The notes beneath the pieces are model-generated. The model did not search any database, was not told the origin of the DNA, and saw nothing but the letters and a program-made list of their open reading frames with translations. Of a DNA stretch of 64,000 nt, positions 26,401 through 36,192 are shown in pieces. This stretch comes from Alkalibacterium sp049389645. Lineage in GTDB: Bacteria; Bacillota; Bacilli; Lactobacillales; Carnobacteriaceae_A. The translations under genes were made by a program, and so were the position numbers. The stretch is from assembly GCF_049389645.1 (NCBI RefSeq), contig NZ_CP186540.1:1116001-1180000 (forward strand). Direction: 5' to 3'. Numbering within the stretch: the stretch's first letter is position 1; the number at the start of each line of letters is the position of its first letter.

Positions 26401-28923
26401 TTGACTGAAGAAAGAGAAGCACGCATGGAAACAATAAACTTATCCAGTGAGATGAAAAAATCATTTTTGGACTACGCAATGAGTGTTATTGTGGCTCGTG
26501 CTTTACCTGATGTACGGGATGGTTTAAAACCTGTACACCGTCGTATACTGTATGGAATGAACGAACTGGGAATGACACCAGATAAAGCCTTTAAAAAATC
26601 AGCGCGTATCGTCGGGGACGTCATGGGTAAATATCACCCCCATGGTGACTCTGCCATTTATGAATCGATGGTTCGTATGTCTCAAGATTTCAGTTTCCGT
26701 AATCCTCTGATTGATGGACACGGTAACTTTGGTTCCATCGATGGAGATAGCGCTGCGGCTATGCGTTATACCGAAGCTCGTATGAGTAAAATGGCTTTGG
26801 AAATGTTGCGTGATATCAATAAGGACACAACCGATTATCATGATAACTATGATGGGTCAGAACGTGAACCGAATGTCTTACCTGCCCGTTTCCCTAATTT
26901 ACTGGTCAACGGTGCATCCGGTATAGCTGTTGGTATGGCAACAAATATCCCACCACATAACTTGAGAGAAGTCATTAAAGCCTGCCGTATTGTGATGGAA
27001 AACGAAGACGCAACCGTGGCAGACTTGATGGAAGTCTTACCTGGACCAGATTTCCCGACTGGAGCAATGATTTTAGGTAAATCAGGCATTAGAAAAGCGT
27101 ATGAAACAGGTAGAGGTTCGATCAAAGTTCGGGCTAAAACGAGAATTGAAATTCAACCCAATGGCAAAGAACGTATCATCGTCGATGAAATTCCTTACTT
27201 AGTCAATAAAGCAAAACTGGTTGAACGTATAGCAGATTTAGCTCGAGACAAACGTATTGAAGGCATCACTGATTTAAATGATGAATCAGACAGAGACGGT
27301 ATGCGTGTTGTTATTGATGTCAGACGTGATGTTTCTGCCAGTATTGTTTTAAATAACCTTTATAAATTGACACCATTGCAAACATCTTTCGGCTTCAATA
27401 TGCTGGCAATCGTGAATGGCGTTCCTAAAACTTTAGGACTCAAAGAAATCCTCGTTGAATATTTGAAACATCAACGGATAGTTATCCGAAGAAGAACAGA
27501 ATTTGACAAACGTAAAGCAGAATCACGCGCACATATTCTTGAAGGATTACGTATTGCTTTAGATCATATCGATGAAATCATAACCATAATCAGAGGATCA
27601 AAAACGGGTGATGTGGCAAAAAATGCCTTGATGGAACGTTTCGGTTTAAGTGATCGTCAGTCTCAGGCTATCTTGGATATGCGTATGGTTCGTTTAACGG
27701 GCCTGGAAAGAGAAAAAATCGAAGGAGAATATCAGGACCTTCTACAGCTCATCAGTGACCTGACGGACATTTTAGCTAATCCTCAGCGTGTGCATGAAAT
27801 CATCGCAACTGAATTAGAAGAAATTGCTGATAAACATGGTGATGATCGTCGGACAGAATTACTTGTCGGTGAATCTCTCAGTATTGAAGATGAAGACCTT
27901 ATCGAAGAAGAAGAAATTGCGGTCACCTTATCACACAACGGCTATATGAAGCGCATGGCTATTTCTGAGTTTAAAGCTCAGCACCGTGGCGGTCGTGGCG
28001 TTAAGGGTATGACAACGAACACAGATGACTTTGTAGAGACTCTGATTACCTGCTCCACTCACGATCTGCTCTTATTCTTTACCAACACGGGTAAAGTGTA
28101 TAAAGCAAAAGGGTATGAAATTCCAGAATACGGAAGAACTGCAAAAGGAATTCCTGCTATTAACTTCTTGGGTATCAACAATGATGAAAACATCCAAGCC
28201 ATCATCAGTACTAGAGGAGAAACTAAAGAAACGGATCACTTATTCTTTACAACTCTAATGGGTACAGTGAAACGTACAGCCTTTTCTGAATTTGAAAACA
28301 TCAGAACCAGCGGACTCAAAGCGATCGTTCTTAAAGAAGAAGATGAATTGATTAGTGTGGCTGTAACACATGGATCAGATCACATTGTAATCGGGACACG
28401 TCAGGGCTACGCAGTAAGTTTCCATGAAGAAGATGTAAGAAGCATGGGACGTGCTGCTGCAGGAGTTAGAGGCGTACGCTTGAGAGAAGATGATAAGGTC
28501 GTTGGAATGGATATTTTAAATCCTGACTCTGAAGTTTTAGTTATAACTGAAAAAGGCTATGGTAAACGTACCGCTGCTTCTGAATATGCAATCAGAGGAC
28601 GTGGAGGTAAAGGGGTTAAAACCGTTAATATTACCGATAAAAACGGACCACTTGTTGGGCTCAAAACCGTTCATGGTGAAGAAGATATCATGATGATCAC
28701 AACGAATGGCGTTATTATTCGTTTCCATGCAAAAAACATCTCTCAAACAGGGCGTGCAACTCAGGGTGTACGTTTAATGAGACTTGAAGAAGATGTCTTT
28801 GTATCAACATTAGAAAAAGTTGAACCAGTAGAAGAAGAGATAAATGAATTAGAAGAAAACGCAAGTGAAGAAAACAGCGAAGCAGTAACTGCAGATCAAG
28901 AAAATGAAGAAGAAACAGAATAA
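26401..28923 (+). CDS. gyrA: DNA gyrase subunit A
   Basis: 840-residue DNA-cleaving subunit. The active tyrosine lies in AMRYTEARM. The quinolone region reads YHPHGDSAIYE, with the Ser and Glu of the sensitive type. Six GyrA blade repeats follow, including the GyrA box HRGGRGVKGM. A strongly acidic tail of about 35 residues ends the protein. The start is TTG at 26401, after AAGGAGG. Confidence 0.97.
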   Translation: MTEEREARMETINLSSEMKKSFLDYAMSVIVARALPDVRDGLKPVHRRILYGMNELGMTPDKAFKKSARIVGDVMGKYHPHGDSAIYESMVRMSQDFSFRNPLIDGHGNFGSIDGDSAAAMRYTEARMSKMALEMLRDINKDTTDYHDNYDGSEREPNVLPARFPNLLVNGASGIAVGMATNIPPHNLREVIKACRIVMENEDATVADLMEVLPGPDFPTGAMILGKSGIRKAYETGRGSIKVRAKTRIEIQPNGKERIIVDEIPYLVNKAKLVERIADLARDKRIEGITDLNDESDRDGMRVVIDVRRDVSASIVLNNLYKLTPLQTSFGFNMLAIVNGVPKTLGLKEILVEYLKHQRIVIRRRTEFDKRKAESRAHILEGLRIALDHIDEIITIIRGSKTGDVAKNALMERFGLSDRQSQAILDMRMVRLTGLEREKIEGEYQDLLQLISDLTDILANPQRVHEIIATELEEIADKHGDDRRTELLVGESLSIEDEDLIEEEEIAVTLSHNGYMKRMAISEFKAQHRGGRGVKGMTTNTDDFVETLITCSTHDLLLFFTNTGKVYKAKGYEIPEYGRTAKGIPAINFLGINNDENIQAIISTRGETKETDHLFFTTLMGTVKRTAFSEFENIRTSGLKAIVLKEEDELISVAVTHGSDHIVIGTRQGYAVSFHEEDVRSMGRAAAGVRGVRLREDDKVVGMDILNPDSEVLVITEKGYGKRTAASEYAIRGRGGKGVKTVNITDKNGPLVGLKTVHGEEDIMMITTNGVIIRFHAKNISQTGRATQGVRLMRLEEDVFVSTLEKVEPVEEEINELEENASEENSEAVTADQENEEETE

Positions 28924-28944
28924 TCTAAAAAGAAAATAAATAGC

Positions 28945-28993
28945 AAAAACCCCCGTATCATCAGCACCCAAATGCTGATGATACGGGGGTTTT
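28945..28993. terminator. Bidirectional terminator between gyrA and cstA
   Basis: Very strong perfect stem of about 20 bp (AAAACCCCCGTATCATCAGC and its complement) between converging genes. Confidence 0.93.
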
Positions 28994-29002
28994 GTAATGT
29001 TA

Positions 29003-30496
29003 TTAGTTATTGAAAGCTCTTTTTCTTAATCCTCGTATGGTTTTAATAGATAAATGATCATTTAATAAAACATGCTCTGGATCTAGTGTCTCTTTTTGTT
29101 TCAAGCCGGAATACCAGAACAATGATAGAAGACCAATAGTCAAGATCAATCCTAAAGCTAATGAAATAACGTAAGACAATCCGAAACCGATCTGCTCATT
29201 CAACAAGTAGACTATAACGGCATAAAGCATCAATGAAGCGGGAATAAGCGTGACTAAATAATTTTTTCCTTTTAAGAATAGGTAACGTGTTGAAACGAGT
29301 AAGGCTATAGCCGCAGTAGCTTGGTTAGCCCAGTTAAAGTAACGCCATAAAATGTTGAAATCCATAAATGATAAACCAATAGAAATTATAAAAAGCGGAA
29401 TACTAATAAGTAATCGCTTATTAATTTTTTTCTGACTGATATTCAAATAATCTGCAATAATCATGCGTAAACTTCTGAATGCTGTATCTCCTGAAGTAAT
29501 AGGTAAGACAATAACCCCAAGAATAGCAAGCGTTCCGCCAAAGGCACCCAAGTAATGGCGAGCTATTTGTTCTACCGCTAATGAGGCGGTACCATCAGCA
29601 ATAACACCACTCAATGATGGAGCGTCATAGAAACTCATAGCAGCAGCAGCCCAGATCATGGCAATAATACCTTCAGTAGTCATCATGCCATAAAAGACAA
29701 AACGAGCATCTGATTCGCTATTAAGTGTTCGTGATATAATGGGCGTTTGAGTAGCATGGAAACCTGACATTGCACCACAAGATATCGTAAAGAAAATACC
29801 CGGGAATAAGCTTACACCTGAAGGATGAAGATTTCGGAAACTGGAAAGAGTAAGATTAGGGATGGGTTCTCCTCTGGATACAAGTGATATAAATATAGCA
29901 AGTGTACTTACAATCAATAAGGCACCAAAATAGGGATATATTTTACCAATTAATTTATCAATAGGTAGTAAGGTTGATAAGATATAATATACAAATATAA
30001 GTGCTATTAAAACCCCTGTCCCTAGCCATTCCGGGGTCAGATTAGCTAAGAGGTTAGCTGGAGATGTTACAAATACCGTACCAACCAACAAAAGCAAAAG
30101 TGCAGCGAAAGCATTTACAATATGTTTCATAAATTTGCCCAAATAGCGACCGGCTAATTCTGGAAGATGAGCCCCTTCATTCCTCAGGGATATCATACCA
30201 AGCATATAGTCATGGACTGCTCCTGCGAATATGTTGCCAAATATAATCCATACAAACGCAACAGGACCGTATAAAGCACCCATAATTGGACCAAATATAG
30301 GTCCGGTACCTGCAATATTTAATAATTGAATAAGTGCATTCTTACGTGTTCCCATAACAACAAAATCATTTCCATCTGCTAGTTCAAAAGCAGGCGTTGC
30401 TCGACGATGTTCGATTCCAAAAATTTTCTCGATATACTTTCCGTAAAAGAAGTACCCAAGAATTAAAAATAGAATCCCACCAAAAAATGTGATCAT
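29003..30496 (-). CDS. cstA: CstA-family carbon starvation / pyruvate transporter
   Basis: 497-residue polytopic membrane protein with more than ten hydrophobic segments. Characteristic motifs are NIAGTGPIFGPIMGALYGP, GNIFAGAVHDYMLGM, CGAMSGFHATQTPI and the ITSGDTAFRSLRM segment. Characterised members take up pyruvate or peptides when carbon is limiting. It is shorter than the roughly 700-residue enteric form, which is common in Firmicutes. CAGGAGGGA precedes the ATG. Substrate here is inferred only. Confidence 0.88.
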   Translation of the reverse strand: MITFFGGILFLILGYFFYGKYIEKIFGIEHRRATPAFELADGNDFVVMGTRKNALIQLLNIAGTGPIFGPIMGALYGPVAFVWIIFGNIFAGAVHDYMLGMISLRNEGAHLPELAGRYLGKFMKHIVNAFAALLLLLVGTVFVTSPANLLANLTPEWLGTGVLIALIFVYYILSTLLPIDKLIGKIYPYFGALLIVSTLAIFISLVSRGEPIPNLTLSSFRNLHPSGVSLFPGIFFTISCGAMSGFHATQTPIISRTLNSESDARFVFYGMMTTEGIIAMIWAAAAMSFYDAPSLSGVIADGTASLAVEQIARHYLGAFGGTLAILGVIVLPITSGDTAFRSLRMIIADYLNISQKKINKRLLISIPLFIISIGLSFMDFNILWRYFNWANQATAAIALLVSTRYLFLKGKNYLVTLIPASLMLYAVIVYLLNEQIGFGLSYVISLALGLILTIGLLSLFWYSGLKQKETLDPEHVLLNDHLSIKTIRGLRKRAFNN

Positions 30497-30685
30497 TAAA
30501 TCCCTCCTGTATTATCTATTGTGATGATTTGATCATATCATTTTTATATAGATTATACTTAAGGTAGTTGTGAATAAAATACTACAAAAGTATATAAAGA
30601 TATATCAATTTTTAAAATAGATCGTTATTTTAATTATTAGCTTTGTGTTTTTTCTTTGTCCCTATCATCCGTATTAAAAGAAACC
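30497..30685. other. Intergenic region between cstA and the rpsF promoter
   Basis: Divergent spacer holding the cstA promoter on the minus strand. AT-rich; no coding frame or recognisable motif beyond the rpsF promoter that follows. Confidence 0.4.
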
Positions 30686-30714
30686 TTGTATTAATAGTAG
30701 TGGTGTGCTATAGT
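30686..30714 (+). promoter_or_regulatory. rpsF-ssb-rpsR promoter
   Basis: TTGTAT (30686-30691) and TATAGT (30709-30714) with a 17-base spacer. Confidence 0.7.
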
Positions 30715-30719
30715 GTTTC

Positions 30720-30790
30720 GGTGAGTACTCTAAATAGAATACTCTCCTTGCTCTTTCAAATGAAGGGGCCAAAGTCCATAAGGAGGTGAC
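30720..30790 (+). promoter_or_regulatory. rpsF leader hairpin, possible S6:S18 autoregulatory RNA
   Basis: GGTGAGTA (30720-30727) pairs with TACTCTCC (30740-30747) at seven of eight positions, near the predicted transcript start. Leaders of rpsF operons in Firmicutes bind the S6:S18 complex. I cannot confirm the conserved bulge residues, so this is a candidate only. Confidence 0.4.
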
Positions 30791-30798
30791 AGTCAACG

Positions 30799-31098
30799 AT
30801 GAGTCAGACAGCTAAATATGAAATTTTATATATCATCCGTCCTGATCTTGATGAAGACGGTAAAAAAGCTTTAGTAGAACGCTTTGAAACTATCTTAAAA
30901 GATAACGGTGCTGAAGTAACTGAGTCAAAAGACTGGGCGAAACGCCGTTTTGCTTATGAAATTAAAGGATACCGCGATGGAACATATCGCTTAGTAACCT
31001 TACAATCTTCAGATGCAGCAGCTATCAATGAATTTGAACGCCTAGCACGTATCAATGACGACATTTTACGTCATATGATCGTTCGTCTAGAAAACTAA
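30799..31098 (+). CDS. rpsF: Ribosomal protein bS6
   Basis: 99-residue 30S protein; YEILYIIRPDLDE and the WAKRRFAYEIKGYRDGTY core are typical. AAGGAGGTGA precedes the ATG. First gene of the rpsF-ssb-rpsR operon. Confidence 0.97.
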   Translation: MSQTAKYEILYIIRPDLDEDGKKALVERFETILKDNGAEVTESKDWAKRRFAYEIKGYRDGTYRLVTLQSSDAAAINEFERLARINDDILRHMIVRLEN

Positions 31099-31114
31099 TG
31101 TTTCACGTGAAACA
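31099..31114. promoter_or_regulatory. parS site 1
   Basis: TGTTTCACGTGAAACA, a perfect palindrome and exact match to the ParB/Spo0J parS consensus TGTTNCACGTGAAACA, between rpsF and ssb about 9.6 kb from the origin. Confidence 0.92.
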
Positions 31115-31152
31115 TTTTTATTGATTGCCTTTTAAGAAAGGAGCCACTTTGA

Positions 31153-31677
31153 TTGATTAACAATGTCGTACTAGTTGGACGATTAACTAGAGATGCTGAA
31201 CTTCGTTATACGGGTAGCGGGATAGCCGTTGCTTCATTTACAGTAGCTGTAGAACGTCCATATACCAATGCACAGGGTGAGAGAGAAACTGATTTTATCA
31301 ATTGTGTTGCTTGGAGAAAAACAGCTGAAATAATCTCTAACTTTACCCGTAAGGGATCGTTAGTAGGAGTAACTGGCCGTATGCAAACACGAAACTACAC
31401 AAATAACGAAGGTAGAAAAGTTTATATTACAGAAGTAGTCTGCGAAAACTTCCAAATGCTCGAACCTAAATCAGTCACTGAAAAACGTGCACAAAATGAC
31501 GGTTCAAGTTCTAATTCTGGAGTTTCTAATAATTACTCGAATAATTCAAATGATTCGCAAAATAACAATCAAGCTCCAAAGAATAATACTAAAAGCAATC
31601 ACGCAAATTTCGATGAAGATCCATTTGAATCTAATAATGATTCTATCGACATTTCTGATGACGATTTACCATTTTGA
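31153..31677 (+). CDS. ssb: Single-stranded DNA-binding protein
   Basis: 174-residue SSB. The OB-fold covers residues 1-108 (NNVVLVGRLTRDAELRYT, FINCVAWRKTAE). An Asn/Ser-rich flexible linker follows, then the acidic tip DISDDDLPF that recruits partner proteins. The start is TTG at 31153 after AAAGGAGCC. Between rpsF and rpsR as is usual. Confidence 0.96.
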   Translation: MINNVVLVGRLTRDAELRYTGSGIAVASFTVAVERPYTNAQGERETDFINCVAWRKTAEIISNFTRKGSLVGVTGRMQTRNYTNNEGRKVYITEVVCENFQMLEPKSVTEKRAQNDGSSSNSGVSNNYSNNSNDSQNNNQAPKNNTKSNHANFDEDPFESNNDSIDISDDDLPF

Positions 31678-31703
31678 TTCAAGAATAGAAGGAGGATTAT
31701 AAC

Positions 31704-31937
31704 ATGGCTGGACGTAGAGGCGGCAAAAAGCGCCGTAAAGTTGATTTCTTTGCAGCAAATCATATTGAATATATTGATTACAAAGATGTCGATTTATTGA
31801 AACGTTTCATTTCAGACAGAGGTAAAATTTTACCACGTCGTGTTACTGGAACATATGCTAAAAACCAACGTAAATTAACGAAAACAATTAAACGTGCTCG
31901 TATCATGGGCTTATTACCTTTCGTTACTGAAGAATAA
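31704..31937 (+). CDS. rpsR: Ribosomal protein bS18
   Basis: 77-residue basic 30S protein with IDYKDVDLLKRFISDRGKI and LPRRVTGTYAKNQRKL. AAGGAGG precedes the ATG; last gene of the operon. Confidence 0.96.
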   Translation: MAGRRGGKKRRKVDFFAANHIEYIDYKDVDLLKRFISDRGKILPRRVTGTYAKNQRKLTKTIKRARIMGLLPFVTEE

Positions 31938-31946
31938 TAATTTAGA

Positions 31947-31980
31947 GAAGCTGTGACAGTAAACTGTTGCAGCTTCTTTT
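31947..31980 (+). terminator. Terminator of the rpsF operon
   Basis: GAAGCTG / CAGCTTC outer stem with an inner ACAG/CTGT pair, then TTTT. Confidence 0.8.
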
Positions 31981-31988
31981 GCTATAAA

Positions 31989-32004
31989 TGTTTCACGTGA
32001 AACA
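31989..32004. promoter_or_regulatory. parS site 2
   Basis: Second exact TGTTTCACGTGAAACA palindrome, between rpsR and gdpP. Confidence 0.92.
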
Positions 32005-32095
32005 TTTATAATGTGACATCAAGTATAGAATAGACCTTGAAAACGTGTTAAAATATCAAGGGATAGTTATAACGATGATGTTAAGAGGAGAAAAT

Positions 32096-34093
32096 ATGAA
32101 TAATAAGTCAGAGGAAGAAAATCTTCCTAGGTTACTGGACCATCCCTATTTAAAGCGAATGCTTTTATTTGCGGTAGCTGTTCAGCTCTTTATGACAGTG
32201 TTGAGTTTCTTTGCTTTCATTTGGCTGGGTTCTTTAATGTTAATATTGTTTTTTATTACCCTCATTATAATATGGCGATTTAGTAATAAATATAATGAAG
32301 AATTAAATAACTATATACTTAATTTGTCTTACCGAATCAAACGTGGGCAGCAAGAAGCTTTAATCAAAATGCCGATGGGTATAATTTTACTCAATGAAAA
32401 AAACCAGATCGAATGGATCAATCCCTATATGCAATTACAATTGCCGAGCGATCAGCAGTTACTGGGTGAACCTATTAGAGAAGTGAATCGAGATATATCG
32501 GATTACTTTGATAATGAAAAAAGAGAAGATTTCAATTTGATTGAATGGAACGACAAAGTTTATAAAGTTTCCCTTCAAAAAGATGTTAATGCTCTCTATC
32601 TATTGGACATAACCGAATACGCGAAGGTCACTGAAGAGTATGAGAAAATACGTCCTGTTGTAGGTTGGTTGTTCCTGGATAATTATGATGAAATTACTCA
32701 GGGTCTAGACGATAGAGGAGTATCAGGGTTTGATAGTCTGCTTACTACCTATTTTTCTAACTGGGGTAAGCAACATGGTATTTTTTATAAACGGATATCT
32801 GATGACCGCTATTTCCTGCTTTTAAATAGAGAAGAGTTAGAACGGTTAGAGAGTGAAAAATTTAATATTATAGATAATATAAGAGACCGAACGTCTAAAC
32901 GGAATCTACCATTGACCATAAGTCTTGGACTGGCCTATGGAGATGAACCTTTTGATAAATTAGCTGAATTAGCTCAAAATAATTTAGATCTGGCATTAGG
33001 TCGTGGTGGAGATCAAGCTATTGTCAAACCAGTTGATGAAGAACCACGCTATTATGGTGGTAAAACAAATCCTATGGAAAAACGGACACGGGTACGTTCT
33101 CGAATGATCAGTCAAGCCATGCAGAAATTAATGAATGACAGTGACACTATTTTTGTTATGGGACATAAAAATCCAGATATGGATTCTGTAGGATCTTCAC
33201 TCGGCATAGCGCGTATTGCTATGATGCTTAAAAAGACTGTGTATGTGGTCATTGATGAAGATGAGGTAAACAAAGATGTTGACAAACTTCTTCAAGAAAT
33301 TAAAAAGCATAAACAAGTGAACAACAATCTCATTTCGTCAGCAGAGGCTGAACGAATGATTAAAAGTGATGACTTGGTTGTATTGGTCGATCATCATAAA
33401 CCAGTCCTTTCAATCGCGCCAAATCTATTGAAGAAAACAAAACGAAACATGGTGATCGATCATCATAGACGTGGTGAGGAATTTACAGAGAATCCATTGC
33501 TGGTGTATTTCGAACCTTATGCGTCGTCCACTGCGGAACTGATTACTGAACTATTTGAATATATCTCAACAGATGGAGAACCAATCAACCGTATTGAAGC
33601 GACTGCCATGTTAGGTGGGATCGTCGTGGATACTAATAACTTCAGCTTGAGAACTGGCTCACGTACATTTGATGCAGCAAGTTATCTGCAATCGGTCGGA
33701 GCCAATCCTACGATGATACAAAGACTATTAAAAGAAGACCCAGAGAGCTATCTCAGACGTAGTCGATTAATTGAAACATTAAACTACGTTATCGAAGGTA
33801 TAGCTGTTGCAAACGGGGCAGAAGACGAAATCTATCCGTCAGTTACTGCTGCTCAAACAGCAGATACGATGCTTAGCATGTCGGGAGTAGAGGCTGCTTT
33901 TGTTATAACAAGACGTTCTGAAGAAACGGTTGGCATAAGTGCCAGAAGTCTTGGTAAAATCAATGTTCAAGCTATTATGGAAAAAATGGGAGGCGGCGGA
34001 CACTTATCCAATGCTGCAACACAAATAGATGGACAAAGCATTTCTGAAATAATAGAAGAATTAAAAGAAGTTATACATTCTCAATTAGACTAA
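32096..34093 (+). CDS. gdpP: Cyclic-di-AMP phosphodiesterase GdpP
   Basis: 665-residue membrane-anchored enzyme that hydrolyses c-di-AMP, controlling wall and osmotic balance. Two N-terminal membrane spans come first, then a PAS-like domain, then a degenerate GGDEF domain. The DHH domain has VMGHKNPDMDSVGSS, LVDHHKP and VIDHHRRG, and the DHHA1 domain ends with MGGGGHLSNAA. AAGAGGAG precedes the ATG at 32096; the frame is open from 32045. It heads gdpP-rplI-dnaB, the common order. Confidence 0.95.
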   Translation: MNNKSEEENLPRLLDHPYLKRMLLFAVAVQLFMTVLSFFAFIWLGSLMLILFFITLIIIWRFSNKYNEELNNYILNLSYRIKRGQQEALIKMPMGIILLNEKNQIEWINPYMQLQLPSDQQLLGEPIREVNRDISDYFDNEKREDFNLIEWNDKVYKVSLQKDVNALYLLDITEYAKVTEEYEKIRPVVGWLFLDNYDEITQGLDDRGVSGFDSLLTTYFSNWGKQHGIFYKRISDDRYFLLLNREELERLESEKFNIIDNIRDRTSKRNLPLTISLGLAYGDEPFDKLAELAQNNLDLALGRGGDQAIVKPVDEEPRYYGGKTNPMEKRTRVRSRMISQAMQKLMNDSDTIFVMGHKNPDMDSVGSSLGIARIAMMLKKTVYVVIDEDEVNKDVDKLLQEIKKHKQVNNNLISSAEAERMIKSDDLVVLVDHHKPVLSIAPNLLKKTKRNMVIDHHRRGEEFTENPLLVYFEPYASSTAELITELFEYISTDGEPINRIEATAMLGGIVVDTNNFSLRTGSRTFDAASYLQSVGANPTMIQRLLKEDPESYLRRSRLIETLNYVIEGIAVANGAEDEIYPSVTAAQTADTMLSMSGVEAAFVITRRSEETVGISARSLGKINVQAIMEKMGGGGHLSNAATQIDGQSISEIIEELKEVIHSQLD

Positions 34094-34114
34094 TTATAGA
34101 GGGAGTTAAAAACT

Positions 34115-34564
34115 ATGGAAGTTATTCTATTAAAAGATATAAAAGGTACAGGTAAAAAAGGTGAGACGAAAAATGTTTCTGACGGTTATGCAAGAAATTT
34201 CTTGATTAAAAAGGGTTTAGCAAAGGAAGCAACCTCTTCAGCAAAAAAAGAATTAAATATGAAGAATGTAGCTCAGGAACGTGAAGAAAACGAAATCTTT
34301 AAAGCTGCAACAAAAGAAAAAGAAGTGCTGGAAGAAAACACAATCGAGATCAAAGAAAAAGCGGCGGAAGATGGTCGTTTGTTTGGGTCAGTAACGACAA
34401 AACAGATTGCTAAGGCTATCGAAAAACAATTAGGAATCAAGGTAGATAAACGCAAGATCAATCAATCTATTCCAATGCGTACAGTCGGAAGTCAAAAAAT
34501 GGACATCAAGTTACACAAGGATGTAACAGCAGAAATCACTGTAAGTGTTACAGCGGAAGAATAA
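34115..34564 (+). CDS. rplI: Ribosomal protein bL9
   Basis: 149 residues. N-domain MEVILLKDIKGTGKKGE and NVSDGYARNFLIKKGLA, long helix, then C-domain; normal length. 21 bases after gdpP. Confidence 0.96.
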   Translation: MEVILLKDIKGTGKKGETKNVSDGYARNFLIKKGLAKEATSSAKKELNMKNVAQEREENEIFKAATKEKEVLEENTIEIKEKAAEDGRLFGSVTTKQIAKAIEKQLGIKVDKRKINQSIPMRTVGSQKMDIKLHKDVTAEITVSVTAEE

Positions 34565-34590
34565 ATAATGATATTTTAGAGCGTTAAATT

Positions 34591-34639
34591 AACTAGCATA
34601 GTTCCTCATGTAAACGACATGAGACTATGCTAGTTTTTT
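34591..34639 (+). terminator. Terminator of gdpP-rplI
   Basis: AACTAGCATAGT with inner CCTCATGT pairs with ACATGAG and ACTATGCTAGTT, then T-run. Confidence 0.88.
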
Positions 34640-34643
34640 AAAA

Positions 34644-34659
34644 TGTTTCACATGAAACA
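34644..34659. promoter_or_regulatory. parS site 3 (one-base variant)
   Basis: TGTTTCACATGAAACA differs from the parS consensus at one central base (CACATG instead of CACGTG). It lies between rplI and dnaB. Confidence 0.75.
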
Positions 34660-34753
34660 TTTTAAAAACGTGTGTTCCCTTGTATACTTTTAAATAAAGA
34701 TAAGGTACAATTAAGGGACAGTTAACGAGTATGAAAGGAAGTTAGACATCAAG

Positions 34754-36121
34754 ATGGACGTTATAGGTGATCGCTTACCTCCACAGAATATAGAAGCGGA
34801 ACAATCTGTCTTAGGTTCGATTTTACTTGATCCTGAAGCGATTATTCCAGCTATGGAGTATGTTGAAGCAAATAATTTTTATCGTCGTGCGCATCAACTC
34901 ATTTTTCAATCCATGGTTGAATTGAATGAGAAAAATGAAGCAATAGACGTTATTACAATTGCTAATAATTTAGGATCGAAAAATCAATTAGAAGATGTAG
35001 GTGGGACACCTTATTTAGCAGAAATTGCTACGACCGTTCCTACAGCGGCAAACGTTGAATATTACGCAAAAATCGTTGAGGAACGTGCGATTTTAAGGAA
35101 TTTAATCCAAACAGCAACTGAGATTGCCTCTAAAGGGTATCAGGAAACAGATAATCTCCCTGATCTGCTCGACGAAGCAGAAAGAAGAATACTCGAGGTT
35201 TCCGAGAAGAAAAGCAGAAGCGGATTTGTAGATATAGAAACCGTTTTGAGAAATACGATCAATAATATCGATGAACTTTTTCAGAATGACGATGAAATCA
35301 CAGGTCTATCTACTGGCTATAAAATGCTTGATCAGATGACCTCAGGCTTGCATAAGGACGAATTGATTATTTTAGCAGCACGTCCTGGTGTCGGGAAAAC
35401 AGCTTTTGTCTTGAACATAGCTCAAAATATCGGGACAAAAACAGATGAAACAGTTGCCATATTTAGTTTGGAAATGGGTGCAGAACAATTAGTTAATCGT
35501 ATGTTGTGTGCGGAAGGAACGATTGATGCAACACATTTGCGAACAGGTCAGTTAACTGAAGAAGAATTCACGAAATTGTTTGTAGCTATGGGTAGTTTGT
35601 CCAAAGCAAATATCTATATTGATGATACGCCGGGTATCAGAACAGCTGAGATCCGTGCGAAATGTCGTAAGTTAAAACAGGAAAAGGGGAGTATTGGTCT
35701 GGTTGTAATTGACTACTTACAACTCATTGAAGGTACTGGTCGGGAAAGTCGACAGCAGGAAGTATCCGAAATTTCTCGTCAATTGAAAAAATTAGCGAAA
35801 GAATTGTCTGTTCCAGTTGTAGCCTTATCTCAACTTTCTCGTAATGTGGAACAGAGACAAGACAAACGTCCTATACTGAGTGATCTAAGAGAATCTGGTT
35901 CAATCGAGCAAGATGCTGATATCGTAGCCTTTTTATATCGAGAAGATTATTATCGTGGTGAAGACGGTGAGGAAGATGAATCGGCAGATGAAAACATCGT
36001 TGAAGTGATACTGGAAAAAAACCGTTCTGGGGCTAGAGGAACATGTAAATTGCTCTTTATTAAAGAATATAATAAATTTTCTTCCTTGTCTTATTATCCT
36101 GAAAACGATATACCACGTTAA
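34754..36121 (+). CDS. dnaB: Replicative DNA helicase DnaB
   Basis: 455-residue hexameric helicase (called DnaC in Bacillus). The N-terminal domain begins RLPPQNIEAEQSVLGSILLD. The RecA-like motor has Walker A AARPGVGKTAF, Walker B LVVIDYLQLI and LRESGSIEQDADIVAFLYR. It lies in the standard position after rplI. Confidence 0.97.
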   Translation: MDVIGDRLPPQNIEAEQSVLGSILLDPEAIIPAMEYVEANNFYRRAHQLIFQSMVELNEKNEAIDVITIANNLGSKNQLEDVGGTPYLAEIATTVPTAANVEYYAKIVEERAILRNLIQTATEIASKGYQETDNLPDLLDEAERRILEVSEKKSRSGFVDIETVLRNTINNIDELFQNDDEITGLSTGYKMLDQMTSGLHKDELIILAARPGVGKTAFVLNIAQNIGTKTDETVAIFSLEMGAEQLVNRMLCAEGTIDATHLRTGQLTEEEFTKLFVAMGSLSKANIYIDDTPGIRTAEIRAKCRKLKQEKGSIGLVVIDYLQLIEGTGRESRQQEVSEISRQLKKLAKELSVPVVALSQLSRNVEQRQDKRPILSDLRESGSIEQDADIVAFLYREDYYRGEDGEEDESADENIVEVILEKNRSGARGTCKLLFIKEYNKFSSLSYYPENDIPR

Positions 36122-36130
36122 ATATTCAAA

Positions 36131-36192
36131 GTGAAAGCTTCCCTGTTAACCTCAAATAAAGTGAGGTTAACAGAGAAGCTTTCACTCTTTTT
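36131..36192 (+). terminator. Terminator of dnaB
   Basis: GTGAAAGCTTC pairs with GAAGCTTTCAC, plus inner CTGTTAACCTCA / TGAGGTTAACAG, followed by T residues. A very strong stem. Confidence 0.92.
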
